Assembly: GCF_001667585.1 (NCBI RefSeq)
Contig: NZ_LZJZ01000092.1
Location: forward strand, 95,127-159,126
Reading direction: 5' to 3'
DNA: 64,000 bases
From: Mycobacterium sp. E2733
Lineage (GTDB): Bacteria > Actinomycetota > Actinomycetes > Mycobacteriales > Mycobacteriaceae
Shown: positions 1-8,327 of the stretch, piece by piece
Layout: each line of letters opens with the position of its first letter
Position numbering within the stretch: position 1 is the stretch's first letter
The notes under the pieces: model-generated
What the model was told of the DNA's origin: nothing
The model's database searches: none
What the model saw: only the letters and a program-made list of their open reading frames with translations
Made by a program: the position numbers and the translations under genes

Positions 1-225
1 GAGGTCGCGAAAGCCCTGTTCGGCCACGGTCGCAAGGAGCGCGGCCTTGTCGGCGAAATGCCGGTACGGGGCGGCGGCGCTGACGCCGGCGCGCCGCGCC
101 GCCTCGGTCAGCGTGAACCCCTTCGGCCCCTTCTCGGCCACCAGCGACAGAGCGGCGCTGCTGAGGGCGCGCTTGAGATCGCCATGGTGGTAGCTGTCCC
201 GACGCGCCTTTCGCTCACGTGCCAT
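1..225 (-). CDS. TetR family transcriptional regulator, N-terminal part
   Basis: The reading frame starts at ATG 225 on the minus strand and runs off the left edge, so 75 codons are visible. The visible residues form a TetR helix-turn-helix: a basic start, a helix (LSLVAEKG), then FTLTEAARRAGVS and PYRHFADKAALL, the usual recognition-helix pattern. The ligand-binding C-terminal domain is outside the window, so the effector cannot be guessed. A perfect inverted repeat lies just upstream (236-257), in the gap to the divergent DUF1707 gene. The regulator therefore probably represses itself and perhaps its neighbour. Confidence 0.88.
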   Translation of the reverse strand, partial: MARERKARRDSYHHGDLKRALSSAALSLVAEKGPKGFTLTEAARRAGVSAAAPYRHFADKAALLATVAEQGFRDL

Positions 226-235
226 GTTGACGACA

Positions 236-257
236 TTAACATCGAGGACTATGTTAA
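236..257. promoter_or_regulatory. Palindromic operator-like site in divergent promoter
   Basis: TTAACAT and ATGTTAA form perfect 7-bp arms separated by 8 bases. The site lies 11 bases upstream of the TetR start codon and 30 bases upstream of the DUF1707 start. Size, symmetry and position match a TetR-family operator. Binding is inferred, not shown. Confidence 0.6.
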
Positions 258-286
258 AGCCATTCACATCTTTGGAGGGGGATGGA

Positions 287-784
287 ATGGACCAGCAACT
301 CATGACCCCCCGCGCCGGCGACCGCGACCGGGAAAGGGCGGCAGAACGCCTCGGGCAAGCATTCGCGCAGGGCTACCTGCAACTGGACGAGTACGAGCAA
401 CGGGTGCAGGCCGTGTTCGGCACGCACACCACCGAGGAGCTCACCCAGCTTCTCGCCGACCTGCCGCTCGAGCGGATCCGGCGCGCGGACCCTCGCCGCC
501 GCGCCGCCCGCATCGAGGCCGCCCGCCGCGGCGTGCGCCTGCACCTCGCCGCCTACCTCGCGATGACCGTCATCGTGCTCGCCGTGTGGGCGGCCGTCGC
601 CGCGACCACCGACGCCACGTACTTCTGGCCGATATGGCCCATCCTCGGCGCCGGGATCGGACTCGTCAGCCACGCCCTGGGCATTCGCCCCGCCGGGAGA
701 TATGGAAAGCCTTGTGCCGCAGGCTATGTCTTAGGACGCACGCCCGCCGCCACGGCTTTGCCGCCGCGGTTTACTGCACCGTGA
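287..784 (+). CDS. DUF1707 / 2TM domain membrane protein
   Basis: The 165-residue product starts at ATG 287, chosen because GGAGGGGGA ends a few bases before it; the longer in-frame start at 224 lacks this. Residues 10-60 resemble the DUF1707 SHOCT-like domain, with the pattern AAERLGQAFAQGYL, EYEQRV, HTTEEL and LLADLP. A basic linker and two hydrophobic helices follow (about 85-107 and 112-130). Such proteins are common in actinobacteria and act at the membrane, with no established function. The last 30 residues are not family-like and run into the convergent gene (14-bp overlap), so the original stop may have been lost. Confidence 0.75.
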   Translation: MDQQLMTPRAGDRDRERAAERLGQAFAQGYLQLDEYEQRVQAVFGTHTTEELTQLLADLPLERIRRADPRRRAARIEAARRGVRLHLAAYLAMTVIVLAVWAAVAATTDATYFWPIWPILGAGIGLVSHALGIRPAGRYGKPCAAGYVLGRTPAATALPPRFTAP

Positions 785-1223
785 TGTCGGCCGTGTAGGT
801 GCACGCCGGTTTGGAATCCTTATCGACGAAGCTGGTGTAGGACGTGCCGATCGTCGTGGTCCCCGGCCTCAACGCGGTGAACTTCCACACCTCGGTGCCC
901 GGCGCCCCCAACGCATCGGAACTCGGCGGTACGAACTCGTGACTGCTTTGCTTCAGGATCCCCGGATCGCCGACCTTCATTTCCGGCGCCCACCGGTACG
1001 GGGTGGTGTAGTTCGACCCCAACTTCACGATCAGCGTGGTGCCGACCGCCAGGGTCATGCTCTGCTTGATGGCGTCTTGGGTGAGCACGTCTTTCATCGG
1101 CACCTGGAGAACCTGGGTCGACGGCGGGTTCCTGGAGGCGAAGTGGCAGCCCACCAACATCGGCGAAACGAGCATCGCGATGGTCACCAAGAGCCTGATC
1201 TTCCCGACAGTCATCGAGCCCAT
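771..1223 (-). CDS. Chagasin-type (I42) protease inhibitor-like lipoprotein
   Basis: Starting at 1223 gives 150 residues; a start at 1214 is also possible. The N-terminus has a short basic stretch, a hydrophobic core and a lipobox ending VGC, so the product is probably a lipoprotein at the outer face of the membrane. The rest fits the chagasin/inhibitor I42 family: a loop reading NYTTPYRW (family NPTTGY), a GAPGTEVW segment (family GxGGxxxW) and a LRPGTT segment (family RPW loop). Known members inhibit papain-like cysteine proteases; the target here is unknown. A longer upstream extension of the frame is low-complexity and was not used. Confidence 0.72.
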   Translation of the reverse strand: MGSMTVGKIRLLVTIAMLVSPMLVGCHFASRNPPSTQVLQVPMKDVLTQDAIKQSMTLAVGTTLIVKLGSNYTTPYRWAPEMKVGDPGILKQSSHEFVPPSSDALGAPGTEVWKFTALRPGTTTIGTSYTSFVDKDSKPACTYTADITVQ

Positions 1224-1543
1224 TATGGCCTGACGCGCTGTCGGCGTGCGGCGGCCCGGCACCCCAGCCCCGGACGCAAATCGAGGCGCGCAGCCGGCAC
1301 CGGGTGCTGCTGCGACGGCTGCGATTGCTGCTGCGAGTGCGACGACTGCTGTTGCGACTGCACTTGAGGGTGGGGGCCCCGAACCCTCAGGCATTTCACG
1401 ACTCTCGAAATTGATATCACGGGCGCTATCGAATTTGAGGGTCACGTAATGCCCCGCAGACGGGGCTGAAGTGACATCTGTGACAAAGCCCTCCCCCCAA
1501 GCCCCGATCGGCGCCAAGCGCGCATGTCCGGCAGGATGGGCTG
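1224..1543. other. Intergenic region with CAG-rich low-complexity tract
   Basis: I see no convincing gene in these 320 bases. About 1305-1365 is a degenerate trinucleotide tract (GCTGCTGCGACGGCT-like on the plus strand, CAG/TCG-rich on the minus strand). It gives a Gln/Ser-rich open frame on the minus strand without family features. The region holds the promoters of the divergent lipoprotein and antiporter genes. AGGA at 1533-1536 serves the antiporter start. Confidence 0.5.
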
Positions 1544-3136
1544 GTGTTTGGCCTCGTCCTGATCGTTGCGCTCGTCTCCACCGTCATCGTCGGGACGGTC
1601 CTCGGCCGGCGCTACCGCGTCGGTCCCCCGGTGCTGCTGATCGTGCTCGGCACGCTGCTGGGCCTGATCCCCAGTTTCGCCCACGTGCACGTCAACGGCG
1701 AGGTCGTGCTGCTGCTGTTCCTGCCGGCGATCCTCTACTGGGAGGGCCTGAACACCAGCTTCCGGGAGATCCGGGCGAACGCGCGCATCATCGTGTTCCT
1801 CAGCGTCGCGTTGGTGATCGCGACGGCGGTCGCGGTGTCGTGGACCGCGCGGGCACTGGGCATGGACTCCCACGCGGCGGCCGTGTTGGGCGCCGTGCTG
1901 TCCCCGACCGACGCCGCCGCCGTGGCCGGCCTGGCCAAGAGGTTGCCACGGCGATCGGTCACCGTGCTCAAGGCTGAGAGTCTCATCAACGACGGCACGG
2001 CCTTGGTCCTGTTCGCCGTCACGGTCCACGTCGCGATCGGTGGAGCCCAAATCACCCCGATCGACCTGGTTGGCCGTTTCATCGGTTCCTACCTCGGCGG
2101 CATCGCCGCCGGACTCCTGGTCGGCGGAGCGGTCACGCTGCTGCGCAAGAGACTTGACGCGCCCCAAGAGGAAGGGGCGCTGAGCCTACTGACGCCGTTT
2201 GCGGCGTTCTTGTTGGCGCAGAGCATGGACTGCAGCGGGGTGGTCGCGGTCATGGTCGCGGCACTAATGCTCGCCTACGCCGGACCGGTGGTAATTCGCG
2301 CGCGATCCCGCCTGCAGGCCTACGCGTTCTGGGACAGCGCGACCTTCCTGCTCAACGGCTCATTGTGGGTCTTCGTCGGCGTCCAGATACCCGGAGCACT
2401 GCGCGGCATAGCCGGCGTGGACGGCGGGATTCGTCACGCGTTGTTCATCGCGCTCGCGGTGACCGCGGTGGTGATTCTGTCGCGCATCTTCTGGGGCGAG
2501 ATCACCGTCCTGCTGATCCGGCTGATCGATCGTCGCGAGGCGCAGCGAGAACGCCGGGTCAGCTGGCGTCAGCGTTTCGTCACCGCCTGGGCGGGATTCC
2601 GCGGGGCCGTGTCGCTTGCGGCGGCGCTGGCCGTCCCGACGACCACGCTCAGCGGCGCGCCATTCCCCGACCGCAGCCTGCTCATCTTCGTCGTGGTCGT
2701 CGTCATCCTCGTGACGGTCCTCGTCCAGGGCACGACGCTGCCGGCCGTGGTGCGCTGGGCGAAGATGCCCGAAGACGCGGCCCACGCCGAGGAATTGCAA
2801 TTGGCTCGCACCCGTGGCGCTCGAGCCGCCCTCGACGCACTGCCGACGGTTGCCGACGAGGTCGGCATCAGCGACGACCTACGCCGGCGGCTGCAGAAGG
2901 AATACGAAGAGAAGGCCGCGCTGGCCCTCGCCACCGAAAACGACTCGACGAACAGCCACCTCGTCAAGAAGAAGGATCTCGTTCGTCGGGTGCGGCTGGG
3001 CATGCTCGAGCGCAAGCGCCGCGAGATCACCGCGCTGCGCAACGAGAACCTCATCGACGACATCGTCCTGCGCGAGCTGCAGAACGAGATGGACCTCGAG
3101 GAAGTCCAACTGCTCGACGCAGCCGAGAACGAATAG
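1544..3136 (+). CDS. CPA1-family Na+/H+ antiporter
   Basis: The 530-residue membrane protein starts at GTG 1544 with AGGA seven bases upstream. About 12 hydrophobic helices fill residues 1-400. Residues FLPAILYWEGLNT, SPTDAAAV and AESLINDGTALVLF are the hallmark segments of the cation:proton antiporter-1 family, including the ND ion-binding pair. The last 130 residues are a charged, helical cytoplasmic tail. It exchanges protons for Na+ or a similar cation at the cytoplasmic membrane. It matches M. tuberculosis yjcE (Rv2287) in type, size and position, from memory. Confidence 0.92.
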   Translation: MFGLVLIVALVSTVIVGTVLGRRYRVGPPVLLIVLGTLLGLIPSFAHVHVNGEVVLLLFLPAILYWEGLNTSFREIRANARIIVFLSVALVIATAVAVSWTARALGMDSHAAAVLGAVLSPTDAAAVAGLAKRLPRRSVTVLKAESLINDGTALVLFAVTVHVAIGGAQITPIDLVGRFIGSYLGGIAAGLLVGGAVTLLRKRLDAPQEEGALSLLTPFAAFLLAQSMDCSGVVAVMVAALMLAYAGPVVIRARSRLQAYAFWDSATFLLNGSLWVFVGVQIPGALRGIAGVDGGIRHALFIALAVTAVVILSRIFWGEITVLLIRLIDRREAQRERRVSWRQRFVTAWAGFRGAVSLAAALAVPTTTLSGAPFPDRSLLIFVVVVVILVTVLVQGTTLPAVVRWAKMPEDAAHAEELQLARTRGARAALDALPTVADEVGISDDLRRRLQKEYEEKAALALATENDSTNSHLVKKKDLVRRVRLGMLERKRREITALRNENLIDDIVLRELQNEMDLEEVQLLDAAENE

Positions 3137-3169
3137 GGCCCGTCGGTCTTCGACCGTACAGTCGGCTCC

Positions 3170-4327
3170 ATGTTGCAGACGGTGGCGATCCGCGGCTACC
3201 GCTCGCTGCGTGAGGTGATCCTGCCGCTGGGTGGGCTGTCGCTGGTCACCGGCGCCAACGGCGCCGGCAAGTCCTCGCTGTACCGCGCGTTGCGGTTGCT
3301 GGCCGATTGCGGCCGCGGCGAGGTGATCGCCTCGCTTGCCCGCGAGGGCGGGTTGCAGTCGGCGCTGTGGGCCGGACCCGAGGAGCTGGAGGACGCCCGC
3401 CGGACGGGGAAGGTCGAGGGCACCGTGCGCACCCGGCCGGTATCCCTCGAATTGGGCTTCGCCTCAGACGATTTCGGATATCTTGTCGACCTCGGCATGC
3501 CGCAGATGGCTGGGCCCAACTCGGCCTTTAACCGCGATCCCGAGATCAAGCGGGAAGCGTTGTTCGCCGGGCCGGTGCTGCGGCCCAGCGCGACGTTGGT
3601 GCGCCGGACCCGAGATTTCGCGGAGGTGAGCGCGGACTCGGGCCGCGGGTTCGACGAGTTGTCCCGCTCGTTGCCCACCTACCGCAGCGTGCTGGCCGAG
3701 TACGCCCACCCGCACGCGCTGCCCGAGCTCGCGGCCGTGCGCGAGCGGCTGCGCGGGTGGCGGTTCTACGACGGCTTCCGCGTCGACGCGGGGGCACCGG
3801 CCCGGCACCCGCAGGTGGGAACGCGCACCCCGGTGCTGTCCGATGACGGCAGCGATTTGGCCGCCGCGATCCAGACGATCATCGAGGCGGGTTTCGACGA
3901 CCTCAGCCGCGCCGTAGCCGACGCCTTAGACGGCGCCACGGTTTCGGTCGCCGCTCATGACGGGCTCTTCGACCTGCAGCTGCGGCAGCGCGGCATGCTG
4001 CGGCCGCTCCGCTCGGCGGAATTGTCCGATGGCACACTGCGATTCCTGCTGTGGGCCGCCGCATTGTCGAGCCCGCAGCCGCCGTCGCTGATGGTGCTCA
4101 ACGAACCGGAGACCTCGCTGCATCCCGACCTGGTGCGGCCGCTCGCGGGCCTGATCCGCACTGCCGCCGCGCGGACGCAGGTCGTGGTGGTCACCCATTC
4201 CCGTGCGCTGCTGCAAGCCACCGGCGACGACACAGTCGAGATCGAGCTGTACAAGGAATGGGGCGAGACGCGCGTGGCCGGTCAGGGGCTGCTGACCACG
4301 CCGCCGTGGGACTGGGGCAAGCGCTAG
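3170..4327 (+). CDS. AAA family (RecF/SMC-like) ATPase
   Basis: The 385-residue protein has a Walker A motif near residue 30 (GANGAGKSS), a signature-like segment LSDGTLRFL near 284, and a Walker B motif near 310 (SLMVLNEPETSLHPD) followed by VVVTHS. This is the AAA_21 layout of RecF-like and OLD-type ATPases, with an ABC-like head and no long coiled coil. No nuclease domain (such as the Toprim of OLD proteins) is fused and no nuclease gene is adjacent. The substrate is therefore unknown; DNA transactions or a defence role are possible. It starts 33 bases after the antiporter, so the two may be co-transcribed. Confidence 0.82.
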   Translation: MLQTVAIRGYRSLREVILPLGGLSLVTGANGAGKSSLYRALRLLADCGRGEVIASLAREGGLQSALWAGPEELEDARRTGKVEGTVRTRPVSLELGFASDDFGYLVDLGMPQMAGPNSAFNRDPEIKREALFAGPVLRPSATLVRRTRDFAEVSADSGRGFDELSRSLPTYRSVLAEYAHPHALPELAAVRERLRGWRFYDGFRVDAGAPARHPQVGTRTPVLSDDGSDLAAAIQTIIEAGFDDLSRAVADALDGATVSVAAHDGLFDLQLRQRGMLRPLRSAELSDGTLRFLLWAAALSSPQPPSLMVLNEPETSLHPDLVRPLAGLIRTAAARTQVVVVTHSRALLQATGDDTVEIELYKEWGETRVAGQGLLTTPPWDWGKR

Positions 4328-4352
4328 ATTCGCGCTCAGCGTCCCCCGCTTT

Positions 4353-4407
4353 GAGTGTGCGCTCATGGCGGCGTTTCTCGGCGTGTCACCGCCCTGGGCG
4401 CACACTC
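4353..4407. repeat. Long-stem palindrome, likely dispersed intergenic repeat
   Basis: GAGTGTGCGC (4353-4362) and GCGCACACTC (4398-4407) are perfect 10-bp inverted arms, with an inner GGCGG/CCGCC pair that lengthens the stem. Mycobacterial genomes carry many intergenic palindromes with similar AGTGTGCG arms, which makes this probably one copy of a dispersed element. It may also end transcription of the ATPase gene. Confidence 0.6.
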
Positions 4408-4544
4408 GGTCGCCGACCGGATCAACAAAGCCGAAGGCCCCAAGGCCGACTGAACATGGCCGGTCCGGCGGAATTCATAGACTGTTCAGGCCAGCGCCAA
4501 GTCCACATTGTTGAATGCACACGCACACCGCGTGTCCTCACGTT

Positions 4545-5690
4545 ATGCGCGTTGTACAGGTCGCCAATTTCTATGGCCCTCGCTCCGGCGGCCTTCGTAC
4601 CGCGGTGGACCGGCTGGGGGCCGAATATTGTGCCGGCGGGCACGAGGTCTTCCTGATCGTTCCCGGTCAGCGTGCCGAGCGCAGCCGGCTGCACACCGGC
4701 GTGGTGCGAATCACGCTGCCCGCCCGGTTGATTCCCCTCACCGGCGGCTACCGCGCGGTGCTGCCGGGACCGGTCAAGGCGCTGCTGGAGGCGTTACGGC
4801 CGGACGCGCTCGAGGTCTCCGACCGCCTCACATTGCGGTCACTGGGCCGGTGGGGCCGCGACCATGGCGCCACGACGGTCATGATCTCCCACGAGCGGCT
4901 GGATCGGCTTGTGGGACAGATTCTTCCGCGCCGCGCCGCGGTGAGGTTCGCCGATCTGGCCAACGCGCGGACCGCGGCCGATTACGACACGGTGGTGTGC
5001 ACCACCGGTTTCGCGCGTGAGGAATTCGACCGCATCGGCGCGATGAACACCGTGACCGTCCCGCTGGGCGTGGATCTGAGAACGTTCCACCCGCGGAAGC
5101 ACTCGTACCTGGTGCGGCGGCGCTGGGCCACCCCGACACAGCTGCTGGTGGTCCACTGCGGCCGGCTGTCGGTGGAAAAGCGGGTCGACCGCAGCATCGA
5201 CGCGATCGGCGAGCTGCGCCACGCCGGCGTCGATGCCCGGCTCGTCATCGTGGGTGAGGGCCCGCTGCGGGCCAGGCTGGAGCGACAGGCCGCCCGGCTG
5301 CCGGTGGACTTCACCGGCTTCGTCTCCGATCGGCACACGGTGGCCGGGCTGCTGGCCTCGGCCGACGTGACGCTGGCACCCGGGCCGCACGAGACCTTCG
5401 GGCTCGCCGCTCTGGAGTCGCTGGCCTGCGGGACACCGGCCGTGGTCTCGCGCACCTCGGCGTTGACCGAGATCATCACCTCGGACAGCGGCGCTTCGGC
5501 GGACAACCACCCGGCCGCCATCGCGCGGGCGGTCAGCGCCGTCACCAGCCGTCCCGAGCACCACCGTCGCGTCTCCGCCCGACGTCGCGCCGAGGACTTC
5601 ACCTGGCACCGGGCGGCGGCGGGCATGCTGGCCACGTTGGGGGCGCCCGCCTTGGACGTGGACCCTGGGGACGCCGAGCACACTGCTTAG
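4545..5690 (+). CDS. GT4-type glycosyltransferase, MgtA/PimB-like mannosyltransferase
   Basis: From ATG 4545 the product has 381 residues; ATG 4515 would add ten and neither has a clear ribosome site. The N-terminus MRVVQVANFYGPRSGGLRTA is the donor-fold start of GT-B enzymes, with the glycine-rich loop at GPRSGG. The C-terminal half has HCGRLSVEKRV, VIVGEGPL and the nucleotide-sugar motif PHETFGLAALESLACGTP (E-x7-E). The sequence closely resembles M. tuberculosis MgtA (Rv0557), which uses GDP-mannose to mannosylate a glycolipid acceptor. That assignment is from memory; the exact acceptor is inference. It overlaps the convergent downstream gene by four bases. Confidence 0.83.
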   Translation: MRVVQVANFYGPRSGGLRTAVDRLGAEYCAGGHEVFLIVPGQRAERSRLHTGVVRITLPARLIPLTGGYRAVLPGPVKALLEALRPDALEVSDRLTLRSLGRWGRDHGATTVMISHERLDRLVGQILPRRAAVRFADLANARTAADYDTVVCTTGFAREEFDRIGAMNTVTVPLGVDLRTFHPRKHSYLVRRRWATPTQLLVVHCGRLSVEKRVDRSIDAIGELRHAGVDARLVIVGEGPLRARLERQAARLPVDFTGFVSDRHTVAGLLASADVTLAPGPHETFGLAALESLACGTPAVVSRTSALTEIITSDSGASADNHPAAIARAVSAVTSRPEHHRRVSARRRAEDFTWHRAAAGMLATLGAPALDVDPGDAEHTA

Positions 5691-6118
5691 TCGCTTTCGG
5701 GCCGCTCGGGCTTCCAGCCGACATACGTCAAGTACAGCCCGGCGGACGCGAGGCAGGCGAACAAGACCCAGATCGCTACGGACATACCCGAGGTGTAGAT
5801 CGCGTCACCGGCCGCGTCGTAGGCCCGGGGCACCGTCAACAACAGCAGCCCGCGAATCACAAAGAACCAGCCCACGCCCGACACAATGACGGCCGCGAGG
5901 CTGCGCCAATACTGGTGAAACGCGATGATGAAAATTCCGCCCATCAACAGGAGCGCCCCATAAAGCCAGGGCCACATGGGATTTGCCTTGAACTCGGTGA
6001 ACAGCTCACGCATGTATGAGCCGCGCACCGCCACCGTGATGGGCACGATCGTGAGGTACGGGCCGAGCACACGGGCGAACATGCGGGTGCGGGTCTGCGA
6101 TTGCTCGGGAGTGCTCAT
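5687..6118 (-). CDS. Conserved four-helix membrane protein
   Basis: The 143-residue protein has four hydrophobic segments, at about residues 17-33, 48-66, 72-93 and 110-131, with a short charged N-terminus and C-terminus. I do not recognise a catalytic motif. The start has AAGGAG upstream and overlaps the stop of the 54-aa ORF by ATGA. It is therefore the last member of a chained minus-strand unit that begins with the DapB-like oxidoreductase at 7357. Confidence 0.75.
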   Translation of the reverse strand: MSTPEQSQTRTRMFARVLGPYLTIVPITVAVRGSYMRELFTEFKANPMWPWLYGALLLMGGIFIIAFHQYWRSLAAVIVSGVGWFFVIRGLLLLTVPRAYDAAGDAIYTSGMSVAIWVLFACLASAGLYLTYVGWKPERPESD

Positions 6119-6279
6119 TGGCCGTTGAACTCCTTAAAAGTCGGAGGCCGCCCACGATCCGGGTGGGTACGGCGGAACCGTGGCGGTGAAGGCGCCGTCG
6201 GTACCGCCGTCGCGATAGCCAACGCGACCGCCATACAACCGGTCACACCTTGCCGCGCCACGATGCCTCGCTTACCCAT
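6115..6279 (-). CDS. Small 54-aa ORF in overlapping gene chain
   Basis: The ATG at 6279 overlaps the TAA stop of the upstream oxidoreductase, and its TGA stop overlaps the ATG of the downstream membrane protein. GGAAAG lies six bases before the start. The product has a basic N-terminus, a hydrophobic stretch CMAVALAIATAV, then a Pro/Arg-rich tail, so it could be a small membrane or exported peptide. I recognise no family. The double overlap is the main support; a non-coding linker is the alternative. Confidence 0.42.
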   Translation of the reverse strand: MGKRGIVARQGVTGCMAVALAIATAVPTAPSPPRFRRTHPDRGRPPTFKEFNGQ

Positions 6280-7357
6280 GAGACTTTCCGGCAATCGGGT
6301 ACGCATCCGCGCCGACGACGATGTCCAGCGCGCTGAGAATGCCAGGGTGCGCCGCACAGACGGCAGGAATCGCATTGAGCACACGGGCAGCGGTGGCGGC
6401 TGAACCAGGCAAGTCTCCGCCGTTGAGTGCGAAATCAACCTGTACCGGGGGATTACCATCGATCATGATTCGGCTCAGCCGGCGAGTAGCGCTGCCGGCC
6501 GCAATCGCCGGCTGCCAGTCTTCGACCGGTTCGTCCGGCATCGACCAGATCGACGAGAACTGCACGCGCGGCTCGCCGTCGACGATGCCCTCGAATCGCA
6601 TGCGCACACTGGCGACCGTGCCGGGCGAGATCTCCCCCGCGTCTAAGCTGTAGTGGCGTTCCGCAGGTGCGACGTCCCGCCGCTCCCTGATGTCGTCGAT
6701 GGTCCAGCCGAGGCCCTGCGCCAGGAGGCGTAACGCCGGGGCGATGTGGCCGATCATCGCTCCGGGACGGTACATCTCGGCATCTTCTTCCGGTGTGCGC
6801 CCGAAGCCGAACATCGCGAAGAACCCCGGAACTCGATACGCACCGCAGGGAATGCGTTCCTGAATGGACACTTTCATCGGCGACGCGCTCATGCTCGCCG
6901 CGTGCACGGCAAGGATGTCGCTGGTGAAACCGGGTGCAATGCCCGTCGCGAATAAGGAGCTGTTGCCATCCCGGCACGCCGCTTCGAGCTTCCTGCGCGC
7001 AACATCATCGAGCGAGGCGGGATGGAACAGCGCCAAAAACGACGGTGTGACAACGTTCTTCCCACTTGCCAGAATTTTGCACAGTTGGTCAACGACGTCG
7101 TTGGCGTCGCGACCGGCGACCGCGGCGAAGTAGGTGACGCAGTCGGCATCAGGGACAAGGAAATCGTCCAAGCTGTCGAGAGCCTCGACACCGGCCGGAG
7201 ACTCTCCGACAAGATCGCCGGAATCCCGACCCACCTTGTCGCGGCTGTGAACGAGGTGCCCGACCAATTGGAACCGTGGCGATCGAAGAATCTGTCGCAA
7301 GGCGATGGAACCGGTGTAGCCGGTACCCACGTGTGCTACCCGAAGTCTCTCGCCCAC
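6272..7357 (-). CDS. DapB-like NAD(P)-dependent oxidoreductase
   Basis: The 361-residue protein starts at GTG 7357 with GGGAG upstream. It opens with a Rossmann fold (VAHVGTGYTGSIALRQI) and has the ASGKNVVTPS and TGIAPGFTSDIL segments of mycobacterial proteins usually named dihydrodipicolinate-reductase-like or NAD(P)H-dependent amine dehydrogenase-like. The substrate is not established, and a role in lysine synthesis is unlikely. A second intact paralogue is at 19254 and a fragment of a third at 18965. It heads a chain with the 54-aa ORF and a membrane protein. Confidence 0.82.
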   Translation of the reverse strand: MGERLRVAHVGTGYTGSIALRQILRSPRFQLVGHLVHSRDKVGRDSGDLVGESPAGVEALDSLDDFLVPDADCVTYFAAVAGRDANDVVDQLCKILASGKNVVTPSFLALFHPASLDDVARRKLEAACRDGNSSLFATGIAPGFTSDILAVHAASMSASPMKVSIQERIPCGAYRVPGFFAMFGFGRTPEEDAEMYRPGAMIGHIAPALRLLAQGLGWTIDDIRERRDVAPAERHYSLDAGEISPGTVASVRMRFEGIVDGEPRVQFSSIWSMPDEPVEDWQPAIAAGSATRRLSRIMIDGNPPVQVDFALNGGDLPGSAATAARVLNAIPAVCAAHPGILSALDIVVGADAYPIAGKSHG

Positions 7358-7469
7358 TGCGACTCCCGTTGGCTCAGTCGTACGTCAGGAGATTACGCCG
7401 CCGTTTGCTGATGAGGAACGTGTTCGAGCGGCCGCTAGGCTCGGTGCAAACGATCAGGGAGGCTAATCG

Positions 7470-8324
7470 GTGAAATCCCGAGACCAGGTGTTGATCACCG
7501 TCACGGAGTTGGCTGACCTCATCGAGGCCGGCGATCCGGTGAGCATCCTCGACGTCCGGTGGCGGCTCGATGAGCCGGACGGGCGGCCGGCGTACCTGGC
7601 CGGGCACATACCGGCCTCGGTGTATGCGTCCCTCGAGGACGAACTCAGCGATCACGCGATCGCCGGACGCGGTCGTCACCCGCTGCCGTCGGGAAGCGAT
7701 CTGCAGCTCGCGGCCCGCCGCTGGGGAATCCGGGAGGACGTGCCGGTCGTGGTCTATGACGACTGGAACCGTGCCGGTTCGGCGCGCGCCTGGTGGGTGT
7801 TGACGGCGGCCGGCCTGCCCAACGTCCGCATCCTCGACGGCGGCCTGGCCGCCTGGCGAGCGGCCGGACGCGGCCTGGAAACGGGGCAGGTGACACCGCA
7901 GCCCGGCAATGTGACTGTGCCGCATGATGATCTGTACGCCGGAAGCCGACCCACCCTGACGGCCGAGCAAGCCGGCGACGGCGACGTGACGCTGCTCGAC
8001 GCGCGGGCGCCCGAACGCTTCCGCGGCGAGGTCGAACCGCTCGATCCCGCCGCCGGGCACATCCCCGGCGCCACGAACCTGCCCAGCACCGCCGTCCTGG
8101 CCGCCGACGGCACGTTCGTCGGCGAACAGGTGCTCAATCAAGTCCTGGCCGAACGCGGCGTCGATCACGGCGGCCCGCTCGCCGCCTACTGCGGCTCGGG
8201 CGTGACCGCCAGCGTCACGGTCGCCGCGCTCGCGGCGCTGGGTCGCGAGGCGGCGCTGTTTCCGGGGTCCTGGTCCGAGTGGTGTTCGGACCCGGCCCGC
8301 GCGGTCGCCCGCGGCCCCGAGTAG
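7470..8324 (+). CDS. sseB: Thiosulfate/3-mercaptopyruvate sulfurtransferase
   Basis: The 284-residue protein has two rhodanese domains, an inactive N-terminal one (SILDVRWRL ... AGHIPASVY) and a catalytic C-terminal one (LLDARAPERFRGE ... AGHIPGATNLP). The catalytic cysteine is in YCGSGVTA near residue 236. It transfers sulfur from a donor to a thiophilic acceptor in the cytoplasm. GTG 7470 was chosen for AGGGAGG seven bases upstream. Length and type match M. tuberculosis SseB (Rv2291, 284 aa), from memory. Confidence 0.93.
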   Translation: MKSRDQVLITVTELADLIEAGDPVSILDVRWRLDEPDGRPAYLAGHIPASVYASLEDELSDHAIAGRGRHPLPSGSDLQLAARRWGIREDVPVVVYDDWNRAGSARAWWVLTAAGLPNVRILDGGLAAWRAAGRGLETGQVTPQPGNVTVPHDDLYAGSRPTLTAEQAGDGDVTLLDARAPERFRGEVEPLDPAAGHIPGATNLPSTAVLAADGTFVGEQVLNQVLAERGVDHGGPLAAYCGSGVTASVTVAALAALGREAALFPGSWSEWCSDPARAVARGPE

Positions 8325-8327
8325 CGA

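Noticed and set aside
58..798. Arg/Pro-rich open frame of 246 codons
   Set aside because: It crosses the TetR and DUF1707 genes in other frames and its composition is that of a high-GC shadow frame.
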